This document shows positions 9,760 through 64,000 of a stretch of DNA of 64,000 nucleotides, piece after piece. The stretch lies in NCBI RefSeq assembly GCF_002234675.1, contig NC_019876.2, positions 11,529,245 to 11,593,244 of the forward strand. Direction: 5' to 3'. Within the stretch, counting starts at the first letter, position 1, and each line of letters opens with the position of its first letter. A model generated the notes under the pieces. It was given only the letters and a program-made list of their open reading frames with translations. It was not told the origin of the DNA and did not search any database. The DNA comes from Oryzias latipes (lineage: Eukaryota > Chordata > Actinopteri > Beloniformes > Adrianichthyidae). A program made the translations under genes and the position numbers.

Positions 9760-10529
9760 CTTTCATTTGAAATGACAGTGAAAGACAATCTGCTGCAATC
9801 GCAATGGGACTTGATCCTTCCTCTGCTTAGGGTTATCCAAGAGGTATTTCCCCTTTTCAGTTTGAAAAAACAGAATGCATTTAAACACAGAAAGAGGAAG
9901 TGATGAAACCTTTTATCTAATCATGGAAGAGGTCATCATGACGGTGCAAAGGAGAAAATTGGGTTTATAATCCAAGAACATCCCTTTATTGGCCTAATTT
10001 TAATATAATCTGGAAAAGAAAACTCATAAAAAATGTAAAAAGAAGACAAAACCAACAACCACAGTATAAAAAAAAGGAATGTGTTTATTTCTTAACAAAC
10101 TGAGCATCAGCAGAGAGCAACACACTTCAAACACAGGGAGCTGCAGGGAAATAAATGCTTCAAACCCCATCCCAGCTATTATTTACACAGCTATGCACAA
10201 AGAAAAAAAATAAGAAAAATAAATAGAAACATAGAAAATATCTACACAAGTTTAAAAGCAAGTAAAAGTATCAACACCTCAAAGACAGACCCATCCATCT
10301 TTCCTGCTAAGGTACTCCAGATGTTACCCAGGACACGGTGAAGGTAAAAGTGCAAAACCTCGCTGGACAAAGCTGACTCATCCCTTTGTGTTCCCTTTGG
10401 TGTGAACCACCGTGTGAGCAGAGTGACAGGAGAGAAGGTTAGAAAAACAGAATAAACTGGGATTTGTTACATGTGTGGGGATCATTGGGCTACTTCAACA
10501 CTAAGTGGTTAAACACACATTTAGAAACG

Positions 10530-10636
<107 letters not shown>

Positions 10637-10995
10637 CGGATAATTATGAAAATAACCCCAGCAAGCTGTGTTTTTAACAAAGCTTTGATGAGTTCGAGTG
10701 CAAAAAAAGTATTTTTTCCCCCCACATACCTTTACCAGTAGTGCAACCCCATTCACACCTATCCTATTACATCTTTCAAAAGATGTAATTCTGCCCTTTT
10801 TTACTTCTAACCTGGTCTGAGATTTACTTTGTGTTCAATCTGAATATTTGGGTTTTCAATCCTTTCAGTTCTCTGATTTGTCTTGCTGAATTTTAGTGAA
10901 GTCCAGTGGTTTTCCCAAAATCGATTTCTTTTCACAGAACTCATGAATATGAGGTCAATTAGGTTATAAAAATGTCTCTTAAGTGACCAACCTAT

Positions 10996-11566
10996 TAAGC
11001 TAAGTTCACACCGCCCTCGGGGATGCGCATTCAAGCAGCCACTTTTGAAGAAAGATCGCCGCAAATGCGCGTAAATGTGTGTTTCTTTCAACACTTTCGT
11101 GTTCATGTGAAGCTATATAACTTTTTACGACTATTTTCAGTCTCTAGGTACAAAAACGTGCAGCGGCTGAACGCATGTTGACGGTTAAATCAGGACCAAT
11201 TTGACCAATCAGGCAGTTCGATTTTGTAGCTACGCATGGACGTCGTCCTTTTTAATTCACAGAAGCACCAAGCATCTAAAAAAAATGATCATGGAGAAAT
11301 TCATAAATGCGGTTTGTGTCCAGAATTCGATGACGCCAAGCCTTTTAAATATCGGAGTTGAAGCTGAGAAGGAAAAAGCCTGGAGCAAGAGTCATGAGAT
11401 TTGCGCTGCTTTAATATTTTGCATTCAGCCTCTTCCACCTGTAGATGGCAGACATGTGCTAGTAAACAGTAGAAAAAGAAGCCCCTCCCTGCTTGTCCAG
11501 TCTGAACTTAAGGCTTAAGTGCGTTCTTGAAAGGGTGTCACATGCCTGGTGTGAACATAGCTTGAA
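10996..11566. repeat. Inverted-repeat element, family C, copy 1
   Basis: Left end AAGTTCACACCGCCCTCGG; right end GGTGTGAACATAGCTTG, forming a loose terminal inverted repeat. Interior words (TAGTAAACAGTAGAAAAAGA, GCCCCTCCCTGCTTGTCCAG) recur inverted at 51,350-51,400. Confidence 0.55.
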
Positions 11567-12137
11567 ACTGATGGGGGAATTTCAATCCTTCGTGTCAGAA
11601 TCGGAAAGTTTAGGAAGGGTGTAAAAACTAAATATTTTGCTGAGCCCCTACACATGAAGAGCAGCTGAAAAGTAAAAAATAAAAATAAAAAGATTGAGTA
11701 ACCACAGTTTAAGGTGGTTTTCGGTTTACTTATTCACTGCTGCTCCAGAAAACCCCCCTAAGATTATCTGTGATATCATCCACGTTGGCGGGTCAGCTGT
11801 TGACATGTAACTTCCCCTTTCAGAAGTTTCTTTTGTTTGTTTTTTTAAGTTTCTTTTCGAAAGGGACATTTTTGAGGAGAAACAGTGAGGTTCTTCCTTT
11901 TTTGGCGCTCTCAATGAAGGAAACCCAGTTGTGCAGTTTTACACTGGCAAAAAAGGGGGAACGTCAAAACCACTTTGGTTATGAGAAAAACGAAAAACAT
12001 TCAAACGTTCCTCTACAATCATCCATCCCACACCCGTCACTGAAGACAGGAGAGGGCGAAGCTTTGGAGTCTCTGCTGGGACCTTCCCCAAACATTCCAG
12101 GACTTGTGTGCACTCCCACGCCGCCACCGCCGCCACC

Positions 12138-55638
<43,501 letters not shown>

Positions 55639-57156
55639 GCTTCTTCACAGTCTCCGGTTGTGTGTCCGATGCTCGTGGTCCTCCTCCACAGGTCCTTCCG
55701 CATGTCCTGCCTGCTCGCCCTTCGTCTCTGCTCTGAGTCACGGCCGCTCTTCCTCAGGAGTAGCATGTGCAGAGGGAGGGAGGGGAGGGAGGGAACGGAG
55801 GGGGCGTTTTTTTAAGTTTTTTTTTTAGTGTGTGATGGTGGGAAGTTGGGGGAAATAATCGGGAGAGGGGGGGACCCCGAGTGCCACGAGTCTTCAGGTC
55901 TGCCGCACCAGCCAATCAATAAACACGTCCCTTTCGAGCACGCTTATGCAAACAAGTACCCAAGCCAACTGCAGCACCGCAGACAGTAGGAAGAATGACT
56001 TGACAGACGCAGAAAAACACGTTTCTTTTCCTATCTTAGATCTTCGTCTGCTGTTTCTGCTTTTCCCTCATTTTCCCATTTTAACCCCTCATGCCAGTCG
56101 TCCTCTTTGGCCCCGGTGGTTTTCAAATCTACCAGATTTCCAGAGAGACTTCCAGAGGGGCCGCTGAACAGACCCTCATAAACAAGTTTACGTTTCCACG
56201 CATGAAGAGAAATGAGGTCGTACGTTTGGCACGACGTGGCCCTCTATGCAGCTCCAGCCAAAGATTGATTTTTTTTTTTCACAAAGAGAGGCCCATGTAA
56301 ATGCTCTGAAGCTATCACGACAGGCCAGCGTGACTGCTTTTCTCTCTTGGTTTATGAGCTAAAGGTCTACTTCAATAGAGCCTTTCATAGCAGCCAGGGT
56401 TAACATTTACACCATGGAGGTGGGGAACGAGCCAGGTGTCCCCTGGAGGGACAAATCCCCATATTTCTTTTTTTAGAGAAGGCTTGTTAGGAGAGAGCAC
56501 TCTTTGCACGGACAGACTTTCCGATGAAACTGTTGTTTCTATCAAGTTTTTGTAGCATTTTTCTGATCGTTGAGAACAGAAATAAAGAAAATTAAGCTAA
56601 AAATGGCATTTTGGAGTTTTTTTTTTAATTGAAAAAAAAAAACTCTTTCTTTTCCTCGTCTAAGCTGGCCTTCGGCTCGAAACTGTACGGATGGATAGCT
56701 CCAATTTTGCTCGCCATTTCTGTCGCACCTTTTAATGCTAGGTTTGGGTAGGTCTGCGCAATAAATCACAAATGTGTTGCAATATGGCAATATGCATAAT
56801 AGCAAAAGACTGGACAAACCCCAATAAATGGTTACCTTAAATGTTACACATGCATTGGCAGAGAAACCATTGAGAAACCATTGTCCAAAAAGGCCCACTC
56901 TACCTACATTGTTCTTGATTTTTGTCTATATTAACTTTGGCCAGCATGACAAGAGAAGTAGAGAGACGTTCTGTGGTGTGTTTCCAAACATACAACATAT
57001 AACTGACATACAAGTTTTCATCTGTCTCCTATTGAGATAACTTGCAGTATAAATTAAGCTACGTTCACTCTTATTTGAATAAAACTCTTCCAGTAAAATA
57101 GAGATGATGCTTTTTTTTCTTTGTTTGATATTTGTTTATATCAAATCACGCAGCCC

Positions 57157-57443
57157 TAGTTGGGGATGTGAGGGGCTGTAAGCTAGCAGGAGAGCGTGTA
57201 AACAGAGAGCTCTCAGCAACGAGGAGGGGAGGAGGGGGGGGGGGGGGTTGCTCTGCACCAACTGTCCCGCCCACAACTCAAGAGGTAAATTTCTGCTTCT
57301 CTGCAGAAACTATGTCATAGATAATGACACAGATTTGTTGATTTTCTCTAAAAACTGCACAATTATATAATATGAAATCATCATAACTAAAAGAACACTG
57401 GGAAAACTTTGAAAATAGTTCAAAAATGATTGGAGTGGGTCTT
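57157..57443 (-). mobile_element. MITE family A, copy 7, with poly-G
   Basis: TTGGGGATGTGAGGGGCTGT, ACTGTCCCGCCCACAACTC and GATTGGAGTGGGTCTT. A run of about 14 G interrupts it at 57,234-57,247. Confidence 0.7.
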
Positions 57444-58499
57444 GGAAGCTAGGAGGAGGGTTTCCCGGCTTGGTTTCGAACGTTTTTCTCAAGAGGCCCA
57501 GCAGGTTTACACTGGCCCTCAAAGACAATAAACTTCAAAACTGGTGTCTATTAAAGCCGTCAGGAATGTGCTGGACATCAGGCGGCGGTGGGGAAGGATG
57601 GTCACATCTTCAACAGGCCGCTGCTGAGGCTGCGCACCATTTAAGCCCTAATCCACAACCTTCTGATATTTGCTTTAAGGGGAAATCCATCCCACCTTTG
57701 TGAATGTGCGCCTACTGAAAATAAACGGAGGCCGCAGCGCCGAGGCCCCCAGTTCAAAAACCAAATACCCCAGGAGGAAATGAATGTCTCTGATTGACAC
57801 CGGCTTACAGCCACGTCTCTTCATCACAGCACTCCTGGAAATGTCCTCAGACTGTTCAAGCATTAATTCACAAGGATAGAGAGGTGACACGCAGATGATT
57901 AAGGCAGTTGTTGAGTTATTGGAAAGTTTAAATGTGATGATCCATGAATCAGATCTTAAGTGGTTGTTTGGCGTAAATTCACCTTTTTCCATCTATATTT
58001 TCACATTTTAAAGAAACTACAAAAACGTGCATTCGTTACTCTCACCTGGAAACCAGTCTTCTAATAAACTCTGTAATGAGGTCAGAAGATGTGTGAAAAA
58101 CAAACAATCCCAAATGAAAATGGCCTCGATTGAAATGACATTAACAGCTTTTGACAGGTCTTCTGTGTTTTCTTTAAATAAATGAAGCCACACTGCTGGT
58201 TTCGTGGCGTTAAGGTCCAGTCTGACTGCATGAAACAGTTTATGTGAGAAAAAAATACAAAATTGTGTCTTTTGGTAATGTATTGATTCATGAAATTAAT
58301 AAAAATAAGTGTTACATTTTAAACATTTTAAAATGATAAAAAAATCTATAATAATTGCGTTACTACTGTTTTTTTTAGCATAATCCTATATTTAAAAGTT
58401 AATCGTTGTTTAAAAACTAATTTGAAATTCTTTAATGTTTTTTTTCTTTAAAATAAAATTTAAAAATTTCTTTTTCTTTTTTAAATAGATGTATTTCTT

Positions 58500-58612
58500 T
58501 TCCTTTTATTCTCCATGCAAACACAGATTGAATTTGAATTTTCTTTAAGTATATGTAAAAATCCTAAAAGAACATGTTAAAAACACCACTTTTATTGAAG
58601 TGGGTCTTTAAA
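58500..58612 (+). repeat. MITE family A, 3' fragment
   Basis: AACATGTTAAAAACACCACT, then GAAGTGGGTCTTTAAA, the right end of the family. Confidence 0.6.
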
Positions 58613-59659
58613 TACAAGACAATCCAGAGCAGAAATGAGAGAAAACCCACCTGTCTGCTTCCAAATACATCCCAAAAGTTTTCAAACAAGTGAAAACAGT
58701 AGTTTGTATCTTCATAAAGAGGGAGCCAAGCATTAGCAGAGAGGGCAGGGTGTGATCTCGCTTAAGCGTGTCCCTAAAACTCCACGTGGAGCCTGCGGCC
58801 CAAAGGAGGGACATGGCACGTTGTTAAGAATCAGCCCCTGACATTTACTGCTTCCTGAGGCTCGTACACGTTTTCCCATCAGGCAATGCTCCGGCGGCTT
58901 TCTGCGGAAGGGCTTTCCCCATCCACCTCCATTCCACACAGCCCCTTCCCTCACCCATCAAAGCAGCAGTGACATTTTAAAGAGGGTATGAAAGGTGGGA
59001 TGGGCATAAATTAGCCGAGGAAAGCCACTGGAGTCGGTTAAAGCGGCCTGCCACGGTGGGCTGGGAGGAAAGGGAGCGTGGGACCAAAATCCAGATCAGG
59101 CTAGGACTGTGGCTTATTTATGGACCAGCCAGCATCAGGCTGATCCCCCCCCCTATGTGCCACAGAACACAGACTGTATAACTCCATCATCTGGAAATTA
59201 TAGGTTCTCGCAAAAGTTTGCACATGGCTTTCTAAAACTGTACCAAACTTGAGGAAATCAGTAAAACCAGATGGCTTTAAAGTGGGTACGACCACTGTGT
59301 TTACATTAACAGATGAGTGCAGCAGTAAGATCAACCCAGGCGGGATTTAAGGTTGGAGTTTCAGGAGCTGGTTTGAGCATCCAGCTGCTCTCTGTTTGGA
59401 TTTGGTCGAAAACAGATTTAAAATCATTGAACTTCAGACGCCAGAAGACCAATTCTGCGGGTAGCAAACTTTCTATTCACCTCTCAAAGGTAAGAAAAAC
59501 ACAACTCATTTTTAGGATTTTTTGTTGTCATTCATCTATGTTGCTAGTAAAATGCTGTCAAGATAAAGATTTACCCTCCACACATTATATATTGTGACTT
59601 CCTGTTTACAACTAAATGTCTTTAAATCATTTTGGAGTTAATCTTGTTAGCGCAGGCAC

Positions 59660-59893
59660 TAGCATAAATGCCACGGTTCTGCAAAGTGTTGAGACAGAAA
59701 ATGAGTACAACTAACTTTTCTAAGTATCAGAGTGATTTTCACAAACGTTCTGCTGCAAAGTTTTGTTAGATCAGCAAAATGCAGCGTTTCTCCGCTTCAG
59801 AATCCGCTGCAGTTACATTAATTGCATAAACGGATGAAGAGCTAGCCAAAAACATGTCAACGCTGGAGCTAAAACTCTACTGTTAAAAGGTTA
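59660..59893. repeat. MITE family B, partial copy
   Basis: CTTCAGAATCCGCTGCAGTT, GCATAAACGGATGAAGAGCT and GTCAACGCTGGAGCTAAAA, then AAAAGGTTAAA. Confidence 0.62.
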
Positions 59894-61735
59894 AAAACCA
59901 GAAAAAAACAAGGATTTTATTTGGAATTTTATCAAAATTATTCAAACCAGCGACATCTGGTGGCTAACTGTAGCTATAGCAATTATTTAAGAAAACATCT
60001 GATCAAGTATAAATTTTAAAAAAGACAAATGTTTACATTCATACGTAGTAACTATGGAATAAATTAATCGAGAATTTCAAACCTAACATAAATAGAATAC
60101 CATGCATGTTGAGATTTTAGAACCGGCATCAAAAGTAAAACAAAGTTATTTGTCAACAAAATGAAACACTTGTTAGAGAAAGTCACATCATGACACACTT
60201 GTTTCCCCTTAAAAAGCTATTCAACATTCATTTATTAAAACAAAAAAAAATGTAAAACGGCAATTCTATAAAAAGGTTTTAAAAATGATTGATCATATAA
60301 TTGAATCTATTGCGTTTGAGCACTAAATCTGCTGCTTTTTGACATGTTACAGTTTTGTTTTTTTCACAAAAAAGAACTAGATACTGAAAATAACCAAAGT
60401 TAGTCTAAGCTGCACCCTTTGATTAGGGTCATTGCAGGGTATTATGTAAAAGTCCTTAAGGACACTTTGCAGTCCTTTATGACTTTGTATGGCGTTTGTG
60501 CAAAATTATTTTTTTATTCATTTTAAACTGCTGTTATCTTTGGTTTTCTCCATATGCTGTTTAATAAAGCGGCTATTTAAAGCGCTAAAATAATAAAGAA
60601 CTGTTTTCTTGCTGCGTCATCAGTGGACTCAACTTGACTTGGATGTTTGGGTTGGGCTTATTTCTATGCTGAGTGACTCACAGGTCAACATTCGCTGACC
60701 TAACAAACAAAAAACACATTCCTCTGAAACTGGTCAGGTACTGTGCTGGACAGAACCTGCATGACCTAAAGACCATGTCAAGATTACCAGAATGTTTGGT
60801 AGGACAACAAAGAAGAGACAAATGGTAGTTTGGCCATTTTTAACAAAAAAATTAAGCATGAAATACATTTTAGAATCAAAGATTTTTTTTTTTTTTTACA
60901 TTTTTGGATTTGGTTTTGTGAAAACTAAATGTCAAGATTTCCCTTCTCATGCCTTTAAGGTACAGCCTACACCTGAGACGGCACAGATGATCAGTAGTCT
61001 TCACACTGAAGGCTTCTCCTTTCATTATCGTGTAGGATGAGAGGACCTGGCGGGTGAAGACCGTCCACTCCTCCCCGATCCCACCTATATATTGTGGTGT
61101 GGGTGTGCTGCGGGTAAAATAGGAGGTCTCCAGTGGGGACATTTTAAAAAACTCTTAAATTTAATTCAAGACAGCATCTACCACAAAAAAAGAAAAAAGA
61201 AACAAACAAACAGAGTGTGCCATATCTCGATTTACACATGTGATTTAAATCCCTTGATCTCCATGGTGCCAAGTTTAAATGTCTTTCTGCAAACTGAGCA
61301 GTTGGCTTCTTCAAGATTTCCATACATACGAGCCATTTCTCCTTTTATTTGCACGTCGCCATTTTCCCGCGTCAACAACCATGAACTAGCTGAGGTCATA
61401 TGATTTACGACAAGTTCACGACCTTATGACAGCGTATCCTAGAAATGTTTTTCTAGTGACAAGAAGTCACATGGGGATGATGAGAAAAAAATAAGACCCA
61501 TTGACCAAAATGTAAGACAATTCAAGGCTTCTTCAGTCCTTATCTAAGTAAAATGTACATTTTCAGGCCTTCTAAGACTTTTTGAGGATTCGCCAAAGGA
61601 GGGGCGTCAGCTCAGGCGATTTAAAAACGATACAAATCAACTTTACAATTGCTTACATTCCACACAGTCAGAGAGCCTTTAATTCATAAGGTTCAAGTTT
61701 TCCTAAATGAAAATTATGTTTAACAGTCAAATCTG

Positions 61736-61756
61736 TTTGTTTGTTTGTTTGTTTTA
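61736..61756. repeat. (TTTG)n microsatellite
   Basis: Five TTTG units in upstream flank. Confidence 0.85.
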
Positions 61757-61820
61757 TTCATTCATTTTGACATTATGGTAAACAAGAAAAAAGGAATTTA
61801 AAGAGTAGAGTTAAACTGAG

Positions 61821-62046
61821 TTGTTGTTTCTCTTTTGGCTTTTTCCCATCAGGGGTCGCCACAGTGAATGAGTTGCATGGTAAACTTGGCAATGTTTTAT
61901 GCTGTATGCCCTTCCTGATGCAACCCTCTCAAAGCAACCAGGCTTGGGACCGCCACAGAAGTAGAGAAGGGAACAGGGAGCAGCCCGGAGTCGAACCCAG
62001 GTTTCATGGATGGAAGGCACCGCAAACCAGCATGAGCTAAACCGGC
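61821..62046 (-). repeat. tRNA-derived SINE, family S, copy 2
   Basis: On minus, GCCGGTTTAGCTCATGCTGG (A box) and GGTTCGACTCC (B box) form the head. CAGGAAGGGCATACAGCATA follows, then TGTGGCGACCCCTGATGGGA. Same orientation as the 13,245 copy. Confidence 0.8.
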
Positions 62047-63875
62047 CCCCTAGAGTAAAGCTGACTGATATTCAAAAAAAGAGGATGAAAACATAAAACA
62101 TTGAAGGACTTTTGTTTTCTCAGTTGTTCGGTATTTAACAGGCAAAATTGACCTAAAGTGTCCACAAGAGCAGACGGTCTCTGTACTAGCTGAACAACAC
62201 GTGGCTGCTCTGACTGCAACATCCTCTGGCTTTTGGTCCCCTGAAACTAAACAGAAGACATGGCTGCTCCATTGGGGGTTGCTCACATTTGACATGCATC
62301 CTGTCCGTCTCATCCATCTTCTGTGCAAAGTCCTTCCTGTCTGAGGGGCTCGTTTGTTTCCGTCTCTTTTTGCATTTCAAAATAAATGCAGCTTTCAAAG
62401 TTTCATGGTGAGCAAAGAAAACAGGAAGCCCTAATGTGGTGAGATAAATCTTCAAAATATGAGTTTTTGACCAAAAGAAAAAAGCTTTTCCCATGATACA
62501 AGGCACACTTGTAGTTATTCTAAGGTCTTTAGAGACGATCTCAGAGACTCCTATAGGCTTTCGCTTCTTCAAGTGCCAGAAAAAGTGTATTTTAAAGTTG
62601 TTTCCAGCAATTAACACTGTAACACAAGCTCTCTGGCTGCATCGGACTTCGTCGGGACCACAGAAAAACCATATGACTCGTGAGATCAAGCCACAGCAAT
62701 TTGGAAGGAACAACCCAGAGGATGATAGGAGGAAGTGCAAAAGAAAGCATCACACGTACAATGGAAAAATGACTCAGTAAGAGCTAACCTGAGAGAGAAG
62801 ACCAACAGACAAATGGAGCCAAAACCAAGACTAATTAGTGACATCATGGGACTCCAACACTCAAAAAAAAAAAAGGCAAATCTCCAATCTGCCAAGCAGG
62901 CCTTTCTTCTTGGACTGCAGACATGAACCAGGCTCTGAAGGAAAACTCTCTCAGAGCTGCAAAGCTAGACACAATTCAGCTGCAGATATAGGGAGCACCT
63001 CCAAAGGAAAAGGCGGCTGGTTTGTCTCAGAAGCTCATTGTTCACGATGCGCAAGTGCTTCCATGCGGCCGCAGAAGACACGTCCGTTCCCCTGCATGCA
63101 CTTCACCCAGCTGAGGTTTCTCTTTCTAACCCTAAAATTAAAAAGTTGCTATGAGGAACATCTGCTTTTCTTTGTTTAAAATCCATCCAATGTTGTTTTT
63201 GGCCCCCGAGTAGATCGGAGGGAGTGATGGTAACACGATAAAAGGTGGTCAGAGGACGCTTAGCGCCACAAAGCGGGCTCTAAAACACTGTTAAACTATG
63301 CTGCAATTATCGTGAAAACAGGCCGGCAGATAGGGAAGCAATAAAAGATGAACTCTTCTTATTTTCAACAGTAACATCCATTGAATTTATTGTGTGCTGT
63401 TCCTTTAATTCTGAAGTCTTTTGGGGTTTTTGTTTACATTACACACATTGTAGAAAGCTAACACACCCGACTTTAATTGCTGCCATTTTCCTTGATTAAG
63501 ACAGACTTCTGTTTATATGGTAAAGTAAACTGATAAGGCTTATGTCTACTAAATAGCTACAATTGTGTCATTGCTACTTTTGTGTCCCAATAAACCCGAG
63601 AAAGTGGTGGTGAAAATCCTGACAGGAACTCAGAGCTTTCATTTGAGGGAGTTTGGTGACAAAAGCACCCAGCAAAACCCCCAAAAAAGAGGTTTGTGTT
63701 CATTTAATAGTCAAATGTTGCCAGTGTAGCCGCAAAACTTCAGATTTCCCCACTGACTTCCACACTGAAGCCCATTTAAAAACAAAAGTAAATGGAGCCT
63801 AGTGAAATGAAGCAAGTCCTCTGTCTAAAGGATCCAACTTTACCACTGAAACACAAAGCTCATATTGAATATTCA

Positions 63876-64000
63876 TTCATTCATTCATTCATTCATTCAT
63901 TCATTTTCTATGCCGTTTTTCCCTTTCGGGGTCACGGGGCTGCCGGAGCCTATCCCGGCCACATGTGGGCGAAGGCAGGGGATATATTGAATATTAATAT
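63876..64000. repeat. (ATTC)n followed by a dispersed fish repeat, cut by the window edge
   Basis: Seven or eight CATT/ATTC units, then TTTTCTATGCCGTTTTTCCC and GGAGCCTATCCCGGCCACAT. Same family as 39,589-39,770. Confidence 0.65.

Larger units (their letters stand above)
55639..64000. other. Upstream flank of adamtsl1, no gene supported
   Basis: Should contain the adamtsl1 promoter and 5' UTR. The 55,640-55,900 stretch is GC/purine-rich with GGGAGGG runs, consistent with but not proof of a TATA-less promoter. The rest holds repeats and AT-rich sequence. Apart from a 184-codon ORF with no recognised family, I see no coding potential. Confidence 0.5.

Noticed and set aside
60876..61142. 88-codon minus ORF near 61 kb as a possible upstream exon or gene
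   Set aside because: No splice phase link to adamtsl1 and no recognisable domain; poly-Lys tail from an A/T run.

Overview
This is vertebrate nuclear DNA, almost certainly from a teleost fish. The genes are split by GT-AG introns, some only 85-90 bp long. The encoded proteins match vertebrate LARP7 and ADAMTSL1, and the DNA between exons is full of fish-type repeats: L2 LINE, Tc1/mariner, PIF/Harbinger, hAT MITEs, tRNA-derived SINEs and long microsatellites. The species cannot be fixed from the sequence alone. All gene calls come from reading splice sites and reading frames by eye and from recalled family sequences; no search was run.

Layout: (1) 120-1931, minus strand: the first four coding exons of larp7 (La motif and first RRM); the gene runs off the left edge. 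Its promoter is probably near 2,480. (2) 2923-2996, plus strand: a complete tRNA-Ile (anticodon AAT). (3) 3061-4521: a decayed PIF/Harbinger transposon holding remnants of both of its genes. (4) 4775-9759, minus strand: a six-exon CARD-NACHT-LRR receptor of NLRC/NOD type, 855 aa, with only three LRR exons and an unrecognised C-terminal block. (5) 12138-55638, minus strand: adamtsl1 (ADAMTS-like 1, punctin-1) in 25 coding exons. Exon lengths sum to 4,467 bp, an exact open frame of 1,488 codons plus stop, and every splice phase agrees. Order: signal peptide, TSP1, cysteine-rich and spacer regions, eight more TSP1 repeats, two Ig domains, one half TSP1, three TSP1, PLAC. (6) 55639-64000: upstream flank with no gene I can support, only repeats and one unexplained 184-codon ORF.

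Functionally the three protein genes are unrelated: larp7 is a 7SK snRNP component, the NLR is an intracellular innate immune sensor, and adamtsl1 is a secreted matrix glycoprotein. They share the minus strand but each should have its own promoter. The most distinctive content is the NLR with an unusual C-terminus, the loss of about 270 residues from adamtsl1 relative to the human protein beside repeat insertions, a transposon nested in another transposon with readable target duplications, and at least six small inverted-repeat families present in several copies.
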